Positions 8,421-17,983 of a DNA stretch of 54,469 nucleotides are shown piece after piece (within the stretch, counting starts at the first letter, position 1; each line of letters starts with the position of its first letter). The DNA comes from Pseudomonadota bacterium (GTDB lineage: Bacteria; Pseudomonadota; Gammaproteobacteria; Burkholderiales; Burkholderiaceae_C): positions 1 through 54,469 of the forward strand of contig JAJYTY010000004.1 of assembly GCA_021792835.1 (NCBI GenBank), in the 5' to 3' direction. A program made the position numbers and the translations under genes. Below the pieces are notes generated by a model. That model saw only the letters and a program-made list of their open reading frames with translations. It did no database searches and was not told where the DNA came from.

Positions 8421-11400
8421 TCAGGGCTGGGTGATCCACACCGGCTGCCAGCCGACCACGCCGGGGCCGACATGCAGGCCGCTGGTGGCCGCGACCTGGA
8501 AGCCGACATTGCCGCTCGCGTTCTGCGACGCGGTCCCGTAGACCAGCGCCGAGCCGTTGCCGTTCTGCGAGATCACCGGGGAGTAGGCAATGCCCAAGCC
8601 GATCACCGGGTTCGAGGTGAGGTAGTTCTTGTTCAGGTCGTAGAACTTCTTCTGCGGGAAGGTCCCGCTGGAAAGGTCGAAGAAGTCGTACTGGGCGGTG
8701 CTCGCCGTACAGGAATCGCCCGCGTTGATGCTGACCGGAACGATCAGCGTCGACGCCTCGACCGCCGACGCATCGGTGATGGTGCTCCCTGCATCGAGCC
8801 AGTAGGGCGCGCCGGTCGCGCTGACTCCCGGGTTGCTGCTGGTATTGACCATGGTGCCGGTCGTGGTGCCGTTGCTGGCCGTGGTGATGCTGGCCGCTCC
8901 CGAACCGCCGGTCGACGACCACCACCAGGGGGTCCAGCCGGTGTTGGCGGTCGAACTGACCAGGCCTCCGGTGAACTTGAATACGCTCACCTGGTGATCG
9001 GTCGTGGCCCACAGGTAGATGCCGCTGGATGCCTGCGCTTCACCGATGTAGCGTATCTGCCCGGCATTGGCGGCGTTGGGCACGCTGGCGATTTCCTGCT
9101 CGGTGGCGGCGACGGCCTTCGCCGTGGTACCGGCCGTGAGGTCGAAGGACCACAGGTTGCCCGACGTGTCGCCGACGTACAACTGACCCGACGAGACGTT
9201 GGCAAAGGCCGTCGACGAAGGCGTGAAGCCGATTGCGTACTGGCTGGTCGAGCCGTCGTACAGACGCGTCAGGTTCAGGTACGACGTGGCGCCGGAGCCG
9301 CTTCCCATGGTGGTGAAGTAGTAGGCGTAGGCGATGCCGCTGGGGTCCCACCAGACTTGCGGCGCCTGCGGCGCGGCCTGTGGCGGCGAAGTGGCGCCGC
9401 TTTGCTGGGCGAACCAGACCTTGGTGATGGCCGGGGTGCACGCGCCGGAAGCGCTGCAGCCGCTGAGTTGCAGGTCATAGTGCAGCGCGCCGCTCTCGGC
9501 GGTTCCGACGACATAGGTCGCCCAGTTGCCGCTGGCATCGGCGCTGTCGACGGTGGTGAAACCGCCGTTCATCGGCTGGCTGTTCTGGAAGCCCGCGTAG
9601 TTCTGCAACTGCGGCAGCAGCACCGACGGCATCCAGGCCCACTGCAAGGTGCCGGGGCTCGTGCTGGTTCCGGCCGAGACGGCATAGAGGAAGCCGTCGT
9701 TCGAGGTGAACAGCACCAGTGGCTGGCGGGCCGCGTTGGCCTGGGCGAAGCTGCGGTAGCTGGAGCTGCCGATGAAGTAGGGATTGTTCGGCCGGCTGAG
9801 GATGACCGGCTTGTCGGCCTGCGAGGTCACGGTGCCGAGGAAACTTCCGCTGGCGCGGCCGGCCAGGTAGGCGCCGCTCGCGGTCGAGGGGTCGATGGTG
9901 TAGTTGATGATGGTCTGCGCGGTCGGGCTGGTCGGGCTGCCGAAGGCGCTGGCCGACTGGTTGGCCAGCAGCGAAACCCCGGTACCGCTGCCCGAGTCGG
10001 TCAGCAGATCGCTCTGGCGCTGCGCCGCGGTCATCTGCAGCGTCCACGCGGCGTTGGTGGAGACATTGCCGCTGGCGTCGGTACTGAAGGCCTCGAACAG
10101 TCCCTGCATGCTGCCGTTCTGGTTGTCCGACGCCAGCACGTAGGCCAGGCTTCCGTTCTGCACATAGCCGGGCACGGCAGGCGCAGCCGCGATGACGTTG
10201 CCGTAGATGGTGGAGGCGATGGACTGCAAGGCCTGGCTGAAGGCGGGCACATCGCTCGCGCTGTACTCGTGCTGGGTTCCTCCCGCGATGGCCATCGCGT
10301 TCAGGGCCAGGTTCGCCGCCGGGTTCTTGCTCGCGTCGACCCCCGCGCCCAGCCCGATGACGTAGGTCTTGATGCCGCTCTTGGCCAGCGCCTGGATGGC
10401 CTTGATGGTGGCGACCAGCGCCCCGTCGTTGGTATTGGCGATGTCGAGCGCGCCCTTCTGCCCCGACGGCAGGTTGGACTGGTCGTCGACGATTCCGTAG
10501 GCGGAATTGGCAGGGATTCCGTAGAACGCCGCCGTCACGCCGTAGCCGTAGCCGGCCGCGCTTCCCAGCGGCGGCCAGTTGTTGCCCTGCAGGTCCATCG
10601 TCGGCAAGCCGTCGGTGACCAGGATCACGTATTGCCCGGCGCACGAGGGCGTCACGCCGGACAGGATCGTGCCGGCGCCCTGTATCAGCCCGGCGGTCGC
10701 CGCCTGACCGGCCTCCGCCTTGATCTCGGTGGTCGACACGCTGTTGGTCTCGGGCAGCAACGCGGCCGTGAACTTGGCCAGATCCGCCGCCTGCGCCGTG
10801 TTGAAGCTCGACGTGTTGGGAGTCAGCGTGTCGAGGTTGGAGGTCATGCCGACCACGGTGTGGCCGCCGCTTGCGCTCAGGCTGCCGTCGTTGTAGCCGA
10901 AGCCTCGCTGGGCGTACATCACCTGCGGCGAATACGGCACATAGCCGGCGTTGGTCGGCCCGGTGATGCTGGAGTAGCTATCGGTGAAGTTGTTGTACCC
11001 CACCGTCACCACCCCCTGCTCGTAGTTCTGGAGCGTGAAATACGTGTAGGGGGTGTTGGTGCCGGAGATCGGGCCGATGTAGGTGTTGTAGTTGTAGGCC
11101 GCGTAGGCACCGCCGTAGTCCAGCGAAAGCGCGTTGGCGCCCTGCGCATAGAGCACGTCGTTGATGTTGGGGTCGTCGCTGGAAGCGGCGATCTGCATGT
11201 AGGTGCTGCCGCTCAGATTCCCCTTGGGAAAGCTTCCGGTCGCGTCGATGAGGGAGCAATAGTTGGCGACTGACGAAGACGCCTTGGCGTAGTCCTTGCA
11301 GGGATTGAGCACCCAGCGCGTCGCCGACGGGCTGGCGTTGGCGTTGGCTGAATTGCTGACGAAGTCCGTGTATGCGGTGTAGCTGGTGAATCCGTTCGCC

Positions 11401-11912
11401 GGCAGCTTGTCGACAAAGGTGAACCCCCCCGCGGGGGCCATGTAGTAAACCAGGGTCGTATAGAGCTGGCGACCCGACGTGGAATAGTCTTCCAGCGCGA
11501 AGTCCATGCCGCCCAGGTAGGTACCGACCACCTGGTTGATGCCGGCCTTCGCGACATTGAGCCGGCTGGCGCTGTTGTCGTACAGCACCCCGTTGCTCGA
11601 ATAGGTGTACGGGGCCGATGCCGTCTGCGTCGGTGTCAGCGGCGGAGTGAATCCCGACGGCACCGAGTAGTTCACCGGCGAGCTGGTGTTGTACAGGCTG
11701 TTCAGCTTGGAGGACAACAGGCCCGAGCCGGTCATGATGGCGCCGCCGAGGTCGCCGTCCATCGACTGGGAATTGCCGATGGCGATGACGATCTGCGGAC
11801 GATTCGACGCGGTTGCGGCGACGCTGGCCGGGATCGACCACGGGGAAGCCGCCATCGCCAGGCTGGCAAGGCCCAGCACCAGGCCACGCAAGGTCTTGTT
11901 CATCGGTCGCAT
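8421..11912 (-). CDS. pilY1: PilY1/PilC-type type IV pilus assembly and adhesion protein
   Basis: Signal peptide, VWA-like N-terminal half (IVIAIGNSQSMDGDLGGAIMTGSG ... YVILVTDGLPTMD), C-terminal propeller (VLFTSNDGFLYAVSAGTS, YVVGTAESGALHYDL, YVGDTSGNLWSFDL); downstream of minor pilins. Confidence 0.88.
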   Translation of the reverse strand: MRPMNKTLRGLVLGLASLAMAASPWSIPASVAATASNRPQIVIAIGNSQSMDGDLGGAIMTGSGLLSSKLNSLYNTSSPVNYSVPSGFTPPLTPTQTASAPYTYSSNGVLYDNSASRLNVAKAGINQVVGTYLGGMDFALEDYSTSGRQLYTTLVYYMAPAGGFTFVDKLPANGFTSYTAYTDFVSNSANANASPSATRWVLNPCKDYAKASSSVANYCSLIDATGSFPKGNLSGSTYMQIAASSDDPNINDVLYAQGANALSLDYGGAYAAYNYNTYIGPISGTNTPYTYFTLQNYEQGVVTVGYNNFTDSYSSITGPTNAGYVPYSPQVMYAQRGFGYNDGSLSASGGHTVVGMTSNLDTLTPNTSSFNTAQAADLAKFTAALLPETNSVSTTEIKAEAGQAATAGLIQGAGTILSGVTPSCAGQYVILVTDGLPTMDLQGNNWPPLGSAAGYGYGVTAAFYGIPANSAYGIVDDQSNLPSGQKGALDIANTNDGALVATIKAIQALAKSGIKTYVIGLGAGVDASKNPAANLALNAMAIAGGTQHEYSASDVPAFSQALQSIASTIYGNVIAAAPAVPGYVQNGSLAYVLASDNQNGSMQGLFEAFSTDASGNVSTNAAWTLQMTAAQRQSDLLTDSGSGTGVSLLANQSASAFGSPTSPTAQTIINYTIDPSTASGAYLAGRASGSFLGTVTSQADKPVILSRPNNPYFIGSSSYRSFAQANAARQPLVLFTSNDGFLYAVSAGTSTSPGTLQWAWMPSVLLPQLQNYAGFQNSQPMNGGFTTVDSADASGNWATYVVGTAESGALHYDLQLSGCSASGACTPAITKVWFAQQSGATSPPQAAPQAPQVWWDPSGIAYAYYFTTMGSGSGATSYLNLTRLYDGSTSQYAIGFTPSSTAFANVSSGQLYVGDTSGNLWSFDLTAGTTAKAVAATEQEIASVPNAANAGQIRYIGEAQASSGIYLWATTDHQVSVFKFTGGLVSSTANTGWTPWWWSSTGGSGAASITTASNGTTTGTMVNTSSNPGVSATGAPYWLDAGSTITDASAVEASTLIVPVSINAGDSCTASTAQYDFFDLSSGTFPQKKFYDLNKNYLTSNPVIGLGIAYSPVISQNGNGSALVYGTASQNASGNVGFQVAATSGLHVGPGVVGWQPVWITQP

Positions 11913-11943
11913 GTTCGGATCCCCCGCAGCGGCACCGTCTCGG

Positions 11944-12486
11944 TCATTGCAGGATGCAGGCGCGGTACACCGCCTGCGTCGTCGCAGAGCCCGCGGCCGG
12001 GTTGGCGGTCGCGGTGGCCTGCACCCACACGTTGTAGAACACCGCGACGTAGCCCGGGTTGCACAGCGTGTCGTCGATCACCCCCGTCGGGGTGACCAGT
12101 TGCAGCACCTGGAAGTTCTGCCGGCCGGTGCCGTTGTTCAGCGTGACGGTGGTGGACTGGCACAGGTTGTTCTGCTGGCATCCGGACCAGAACGAGGCCG
12201 AGTTCGGCTGCACGTTCTGCGTGTTCCCGATGTACCACGCGGGCGGCGAGGCCTGGTACTCCAGCAACCCGTCGTTGCCGATGCTCTGCGCCACCGTCGA
12301 GCGCAGCGCGGCCATCTGCTGGTTGGCGGCGTCGCGCGCCTGCGCGCGCCACAGGTACGAACCGGAGAAGGTGTCGTTCTGCAGCGTGCGCCCGAAAATC
12401 GCCAGCAGCGCGATGGGCAGGATGATCAGGAACAGCGCGATCACCACCAGCAGCGCCGCGCCGCGTTGGGACCGTGGAGTTTTCAT
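11944..12486 (-). CDS. pilX: PilX-like minor pilin
   Basis: MKTPRSQRGAALLVVIALFLIILPIALLAIFGRTLQNDTFSGSYLWRAQARDAANQQMAAL; class III-type leader (QRG^AALLVVIALF) and PilX-like N-helix; operon position. Confidence 0.82.
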   Translation of the reverse strand: MKTPRSQRGAALLVVIALFLIILPIALLAIFGRTLQNDTFSGSYLWRAQARDAANQQMAALRSTVAQSIGNDGLLEYQASPPAWYIGNTQNVQPNSASFWSGCQQNNLCQSTTVTLNNGTGRQNFQVLQLVTPTGVIDDTLCNPGYVAVFYNVWVQATATANPAAGSATTQAVYRACILQ

Positions 12487-13757
12487 GACTGGTTCCATGC
12501 GACGTTGCGCAGATACACGGTCTGCGTGAACACCTGGTACTGGTAGGTGTTGCCGGCGGGTGGCGTGTAGGTCTCGTCGAGCACCTGCAGCGTCGCCGGA
12601 TTGCCGGTGCGCGCCGCGGTGTTGGGCTTGCGCACCACGTAGGCGAACTCCACCGCGCCGACCTGCCCCTGCTGGTTGCTGCTGACGATGCTCGACGCGC
12701 TGCCCGACCACGGCACGAAGGACTGCAACTGGCCGTTGACCACCGGCGCGTACAGCGCGTGCAGCAGCACCACGTTGCGCGCCACGGGTCCGTCGCTGAC
12801 CACCGTGCCCAGCGAATTCACCACGGTGCGCCACAGGTCCGGCGTGGTCGGGTCGACCTTGTCCGGGCGGACGCTGTAGGTCACCTGGACCGGCCCGTTG
12901 GCGCCCGTGATCTGGCCGAAGTCCTGTACGTAGGCCTGCGCCAGGTCGGCCGTGCTGATCGCCGGGCTGATCGCCGGGCTGGCCAGGCTGGTCACGCCAT
13001 TGAACCCATTCGGGGGATTGAGGGGCGATCCCCCCGAGTTGTGCACGATGTTGTTGGCCGAGCCGCCGGTCCCGGTCACCTGGAAGCGTATGCACAGGTT
13101 GCGCGACGGCAGCACCACGATGTCGACGTCGCCGACCTGGAACAGCGAGGTGTTGGCGACGAACAGCGCGGCGTTCGTGAGGCTGCCGTTGGTCGACTTG
13201 ACGACGCGCACCCCGCCCGGGATCGCGGCGCTGGACATGCCGAAGCCAGCTGCGTAGAACACCGTCACCGCGTCGGTGGCCGCGCCGCCTGGATTGGCGT
13301 AGCCGAACTGGGTCGATGTTCCCGCAACCGTGCCGGACGTGGTCTGCACCATATCCGACACCGGCCACTGGTTGACCATGTTGCTGCTGGTGGCCGAGTT
13401 GTAGGTCAGCAGGCGCGAACAGCGGCTCTGGCCGGACGGGCCGTTCATCATGAATCCGGCGCGCGCCAGGTCGTCGGCGAGCAGGCTCATGCTCACCCGT
13501 GCGTTGTTCTGCAGGCTCGCCGTATCGCTGGCGCGCAGGCCGTTGGACTCCAGGCTGCTGAACGACACGAACACGAGCAGACCCAGCAACGTGGCCACGG
13601 CCAGCGCGACCAGCAGCTCGATCAGCGTGAATCCGTGGAGCGAACGCAGTGGGCGTGGGGGCTGTTCGATGCAGGCCTGCCGCCGGGCCGCCCCAAGGCT
13701 GGCCTGCGCCCCCTCGGGGGGCCGCGAACGCAGTGAGCGTGGGGGCTGTCGTCTCAT
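12483..13757 (-). CDS. pilW: PilW-like minor pilin with an unusually long leader
   Basis: LHG^FTLIELLVALAVATLLGLLVFVSFSSLESNGLRASDTASLQNNARVSMSLLADDLARAGF; overlaps pilX by 4 nt. Confidence 0.85.
   Translation of the reverse strand: MRRQPPRSLRSRPPEGAQASLGAARRQACIEQPPRPLRSLHGFTLIELLVALAVATLLGLLVFVSFSSLESNGLRASDTASLQNNARVSMSLLADDLARAGFMMNGPSGQSRCSRLLTYNSATSSNMVNQWPVSDMVQTTSGTVAGTSTQFGYANPGGAATDAVTVFYAAGFGMSSAAIPGGVRVVKSTNGSLTNAALFVANTSLFQVGDVDIVVLPSRNLCIRFQVTGTGGSANNIVHNSGGSPLNPPNGFNGVTSLASPAISPAISTADLAQAYVQDFGQITGANGPVQVTYSVRPDKVDPTTPDLWRTVVNSLGTVVSDGPVARNVVLLHALYAPVVNGQLQSFVPWSGSASSIVSSNQQGQVGAVEFAYVVRKPNTAARTGNPATLQVLDETYTPPAGNTYQYQVFTQTVYLRNVAWNQS
13641..13749. repeat. 25-bp direct repeat pair flanking a GC-rich REP-like palindromic segment, inside the pilW 5' coding region
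   Basis: cgaacgcagtgggcgtgggggctgt (13641-13665) and cgaacgcagtgagcgtgggggctgt (13725-13749), 24/25 identical, offset exactly 84 bp; between them gggccgccccaaggc...gcgccccctcggggggc. Confidence 0.85.
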
Positions 13758-13758
13758 C

Positions 13759-14241
13759 TCAGAACCCATCCTGCAGCAGGAAGGTGTGCTGCACGCTTCC
13801 GCCAAAGGCGGAGCGCACGGTGATCACCGCGCTGAGCTGGCACGGCGCGGTGGAACTGCAGGTGCCCGCGCTCGCGCTTCCCGACGGGATCGTGGAGACC
13901 GACACGGACACCAGGTCCGGGTACTGGCTGACCTGGGACTGCCACCAGGTCAGCATCGGCGCCAGCGCGCTACCGCTGACCGACGGATTCTGCGCGGTCA
14001 GCTGCAAGCCGTTGAGCGAACCCAGCAACTGCGGGTTGCCCTCGACCGTCGACAGCAGGCTCTGCGCGGTGGTGGTCGCGGCGAAGGTGCGCGAGGCCTG
14101 CGCGTTGGCGACATAGGCCTGGTTGATCAGCAGCACCAGGCTGCTGGCCGCGGCGAGGAACAGCAGCATCGCCACCAGCACCTCCAGCAGCGTGACTCCA
14201 CGCTGCCCGCGGCGCCGCGGCATGGCGGTTCGCAGATTCAT
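13759..14241 (-). CDS. pilV: PilV-like minor pilin
   Basis: MNLRTAMPRRRGQRG^VTLLEVLVAMLLFLAAASSLVLLINQAYVANAQASR; prepilin N-terminus; operon position. Confidence 0.82.
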   Translation of the reverse strand: MNLRTAMPRRRGQRGVTLLEVLVAMLLFLAAASSLVLLINQAYVANAQASRTFAATTTAQSLLSTVEGNPQLLGSLNGLQLTAQNPSVSGSALAPMLTWWQSQVSQYPDLVSVSVSTIPSGSASAGTCSSTAPCQLSAVITVRSAFGGSVQHTFLLQDGF

Positions 14242-14732
14242 GACGGACTCGTGGTGACCACGCCTGAGTAGGAAAGCTGGATCTGCCACAGCGTGCCGCC
14301 GCCGTTGACCTTCGTCAGCAGCTTGCTGAGCGACGTGGTCGAGGTCGCGGCCGTGCAGCTCAGGGTGCCCTGCGCGCCCGCCGTGCACAGCGCGACACTG
14401 CCATCGCCGAGGAAGGACACCGCCTGCGGCAGCGCCTGGCAGCTCACTCCGGTGGGTGCGCCGGATGGGGCGCTGAGCACCTGGGTCCCGGCGGACGTGG
14501 TCACCGTGTAGCCGCAGCCGTTGGGTGAGAACGTGATCAGGCCGGAGGTGTTCAGTGCGTACTGCCGCGCATAGCGCAGCCCGTCGGCGATGTTGTCCGC
14601 GGTGGCCTTCGCGCTGGCCGACGCCACCTGCGGCTGCAGCATCGGCACGGCGACCGCGAGCAGGATCGCGGCGATGGCCACCACGATCATCAGCTCGAGC
14701 AGTGTGAAACCCATGTTGCGACGCAACTTCAT
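14238..14732 (-). CDS. fimT: FimT/GspH-like pseudopilin
   Basis: MKLRRNMG^FTLLELMIVVAIAAILLAVAVPMLQPQV...ADGLRYARQYAL; overlaps pilV by 4 nt. Confidence 0.82.
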   Translation of the reverse strand: MKLRRNMGFTLLELMIVVAIAAILLAVAVPMLQPQVASASAKATADNIADGLRYARQYALNTSGLITFSPNGCGYTVTTSAGTQVLSAPSGAPTGVSCQALPQAVSFLGDGSVALCTAGAQGTLSCTAATSTTSLSKLLTKVNGGGTLWQIQLSYSGVVTTSPS

Positions 14733-14813
14733 GGCGGTCCCCGCGCAGCCTCCTGGATCAGGATGCTGCGCGCAGTCCCGATGCGGCCACAACGGTTTTC
14801 CGGCGAAAGGTAG

Positions 14814-14841
14814 CAATCCCCCGACGAACGGTAAGGGATTG
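14814..14841. promoter_or_regulatory. Inverted repeat CAATCCC-N14-GGGATTG in the fimT / diguanylate cyclase divergent intergenic region
   Basis: CAATCCC at 14814-14820 and GGGATTG at 14835-14841. Confidence 0.35.
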
Positions 14842-14994
14842 TGCAACTCGCATCGGGCGCGCCGGCAAGTGCTTCGCGACGTCGCGCCTGGCTGACTACA
14901 ATCCTGCGCGCAGCGGTCGCCTGGGTCGGGTGCTCGCCGATTCCACGCGCGGCTGGCTTCGACAGCGTCGGCGCCCATCCAGCGCGATCCTGAC

Positions 14995-16260
14995 ATGGCC
15001 GGACCTACCACCCCACCGCCCGCGAGCCCCGACGATCCGGCACTGACCTGCGCATCCGCGCGCACCGGGGACGCTGCCGGGATGCCCGACACCTCGATCG
15101 ACCAGGCCCGCGTGCTGCTACGGTCGATTCCGGTCGGGCTCGCCGGCAGCGTGGTTCCCGCCGGTGTCGTGGCCTGGCTGCTGCACCGCCATGTAAGCCT
15201 ATGGGTGCTGCTGGTCTGGCTGGCGCTGCTGGTGGTCGCGCATGCCGGGCGCGTGGCCGTCTGGCTGGCCGGGCGAACCGAGGTGCGCGCCGGGCGCAAC
15301 GGCCGCAGGTGGCTGCGCTGGCTGCGCCTGAGCGTGCTGGGCCTGGGGCTGGCATGGGCCTGGCTGCCCGTGACCATGGTCCCGGCACAGCCGTTCTACG
15401 AACTGCTGATCGCCGCGGTGATCCTGGCGGTATGCGGGGCCGGAGTCGCGCAGCAGTCCTCCGACGCGACTTCCGCGCTGCTGCTGATGCTGCCGCCGGC
15501 GGCCACGATGAGCCTGCGCCTGCTGGTCTCCGCGGACGCCACGCTGCGCATCTTCGGCGGCCTGACCTTCATCTATTTCGCGTACCTGACCATCGCCACC
15601 TATCGCATCCAGGCCTCCTTCGTCGAGCTGTCGCGCCTGCATGCGCTGGCCAGCCGGCAGTCGCTGCACGACGCGCTGACCGGCCTGCCCAATCGGCTGG
15701 CGCTGCAGCAGCGGCTGGAGGATGCGCTGGCGCGCGCGCAGCGCAGCGGCATGCAGGTCGCGGTGGGCTACATCGACCTCGACGACTTCAAGCAGGTCAA
15801 CGACCGCCTCGGCCACGACGCAGGCGATACCCTGTTGCGCGAGGCGGCGCGGCGCTGGGGCCAGCGCCTGCGCGCCACCGAACTGATCGCCCGCCTGGGC
15901 GGCGACGAGTTCGCCATCGTCGTCGAGAACATCGACCCGCAGCGTGCCACGATCGAGCTCGGCGCGGTATTCGAGCGCATCGACACGGCGACCGCCGAAC
16001 CGGTGCAGGTGGCCAGCACCGAGCAGGTGCGCATCCGCATGAGCATGGGGGTGGCGCGCTATCCGGTGGACGCGGCCGACAGCGACGCGCTGCTGCGCCA
16101 GGCCGACGCGGCGATGTACCAGATCAAGCAGCGCAAGGCCACGCGCAGCAACTGGTGGCAACTGGGGCCGCGCACGAGCTACCCGGAAGCGGCGCCGCCG
16201 GCGCCCGCCGTGTCGGGCGACGAAGCGCTGACGCCCGCAGCGCTGCGCCAGCAGCCCTGA
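14995..16260 (+). CDS. Membrane-bound diguanylate cyclase (GGDEF)
   Basis: Multiple TM segments followed by DALTGLPNRLALQQRL...DLDDFKQVNDRLGHDAGD...IARLGGDEFAIVVEN. Confidence 0.93.
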   Translation: MAGPTTPPPASPDDPALTCASARTGDAAGMPDTSIDQARVLLRSIPVGLAGSVVPAGVVAWLLHRHVSLWVLLVWLALLVVAHAGRVAVWLAGRTEVRAGRNGRRWLRWLRLSVLGLGLAWAWLPVTMVPAQPFYELLIAAVILAVCGAGVAQQSSDATSALLLMLPPAATMSLRLLVSADATLRIFGGLTFIYFAYLTIATYRIQASFVELSRLHALASRQSLHDALTGLPNRLALQQRLEDALARAQRSGMQVAVGYIDLDDFKQVNDRLGHDAGDTLLREAARRWGQRLRATELIARLGGDEFAIVVENIDPQRATIELGAVFERIDTATAEPVQVASTEQVRIRMSMGVARYPVDAADSDALLRQADAAMYQIKQRKATRSNWWQLGPRTSYPEAAPPAPAVSGDEALTPAALRQQP

Positions 16261-16321
16261 ACCCCGCCGCCCCGGGACGCGGTCGCCGCCGACACTGCGC
16301 TGCGCCCCGGCCCGGCGCAGC

Positions 16322-17836
16322 TCAGGCGTCGCCGACCCCGGCGGGCTCGCGCTGCGCCCACGGCCGCGCCTGTTCAAGCTGCGCGCCCAGCCGGATCAGC
16401 CCGTCCTCGCGCCCCCACGGCGCGATGAACTGCACGCCGACCGGCAGCCCCTGCGCGCCCCAGTGCAGCGGCAGGCTCATCGCCGGCGTGCCGGTGAGGT
16501 TGGCCAGTTGCGTGAAGGGGGTGCGTGCCAGGCTGGCGCGCGCCAGCTCGTCGACCACGCCGCTGCGGCGCAGCAGCCCGCCCAGTCCCAGGCTCAGCAG
16601 CGCGCGCAGCGCGACGCGCTGCCACGCCGGGGGATCGAGTTCGCCGATGCGCGCCGCAGGTTGCGCGGTGACGGGGGTCATGTACAGGTCGTGCTCGGCA
16701 TGGAAGGCCGCCAGCGCGCGCGCGAACCCGTTCCACCGGGCGCGCAGCTCGACATAGGCGCCGGCCGGCAGGCTCTCCCCGATGACAGCGATGGCGCGGG
16801 TGTCGAGCTCGAAGTCGGCGGGACGGGCCGCGTGCTCGCGCACGCAGCGCCGGACTTCGGCCGCGACATGGCCGAAGTAGATCCCGAGGTAGCACTGCGC
16901 CAGCTGCAGCCCGTCGATGGCAGGCGCGGCGGGCCACACCTCGTGGCCGAGTTCGCGCAGCAACTCGGCCGTCCGCTGCACGGCTTCGACGTTGTCCGGG
17001 TGTACCGGTGTCCCCAGCGGGGATTCGACGCTGAAGCCGATGCGCAGGCGTCCCGGGTCCGCGCCGCATTGCCGCGAGAAGGGCTGGTCAGGCGTCGCCA
17101 CGACGAAGGGGTCGCCGGGCTCCGCGCCGCAGGCCACGTCGAGCAGCGCGGCGCTGTCGCGCACGCTGCGCGTGAGCACGTGGGTGGAACTGGCACCGTC
17201 CCAGAATTCGTCGGCCTCGGGGGCGTGGCTGACCCTGCCGCGCGACGGACGCAGCCCGAACAGCCCGCAGTACGCCGCCGGGATGCGGATCGAGCCGCCG
17301 CCGTCGGAGGCACCGGCCACCGGCACGATGCGCGCGGCCACCGCGGCCGCGGACCCTCCGGACGAACCTCCGGGCGTGTGCTGCGGCGCCCACGGGTTGC
17401 GGCAGGGGCCGAACAGCTCGGGTTCGGTCACCGCCTTCAGCGCGAGCTCGGGCAGGTTGGTCTTGCCGAACGGCACCAGCCCCGCCGCCTGCCAGCGCAG
17501 CACCACGCTGGAACTGGCATCGGCCTCGACCCGCGCCCTGGCACGCGAACCCCAGGTCGCCGGCCGGCCCCGCAGGTCCTGCCCGATGTCCTTCAGCAGC
17601 AGCGGCACGCCAGCGAAGGGCGCCTTCCTGCGCGGGTCATCGGATGGCAGCGCATCGAAGGCGCGGGCCTGTGCCAGCGCCTGTTCGCGCCAGTCGAACA
17701 CCACCGCGTTGATGCGCGGGTTCAGCGCATCGAGCCGGGCCAGCGCCGCCTCCAGCACCTCGCTGGCGCGGACCTCGCCGCGCGCGACCAGGCGCGCCAC
17801 CCCGGTGGCATCGAGCTTCGGATAGTCGCTGAACAT
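16322..17836 (-). CDS. Amidase signature family protein
   Basis: MFSDYPKLDATGVARLVARGEVRASEVLEAALARLDALNPRINAV; Gly/Ser-rich TPGGSSGGSAAAVAARIVPVAGASDGGGSIRIPAAYCGLFGLRPSRGRV is the amidase signature. Confidence 0.93.
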   Translation of the reverse strand: MFSDYPKLDATGVARLVARGEVRASEVLEAALARLDALNPRINAVVFDWREQALAQARAFDALPSDDPRRKAPFAGVPLLLKDIGQDLRGRPATWGSRARARVEADASSSVVLRWQAAGLVPFGKTNLPELALKAVTEPELFGPCRNPWAPQHTPGGSSGGSAAAVAARIVPVAGASDGGGSIRIPAAYCGLFGLRPSRGRVSHAPEADEFWDGASSTHVLTRSVRDSAALLDVACGAEPGDPFVVATPDQPFSRQCGADPGRLRIGFSVESPLGTPVHPDNVEAVQRTAELLRELGHEVWPAAPAIDGLQLAQCYLGIYFGHVAAEVRRCVREHAARPADFELDTRAIAVIGESLPAGAYVELRARWNGFARALAAFHAEHDLYMTPVTAQPAARIGELDPPAWQRVALRALLSLGLGGLLRRSGVVDELARASLARTPFTQLANLTGTPAMSLPLHWGAQGLPVGVQFIAPWGREDGLIRLGAQLEQARPWAQREPAGVGDA

Positions 17837-17983
17837 GCAGGCCCTCCCCGTCCGACTTCGCCGCGGCCCGCCTCCATGCGCGGCCCGCACGACGGCAGCA
17901 TAGCGGGCACCCGCAGTATCGGGTCACACCGGATTGCCGATTGAAGGGTCCCGAGTTGTACGATATTTTGCAAAGTAGATGCT

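Noticed and set aside
8472-11273. 933-aa plus ORF opposite pilY1
   Set aside because: Antisense shadow, Arg/Val/Gly-rich; pilY1 frame has signal peptide and conserved motifs.
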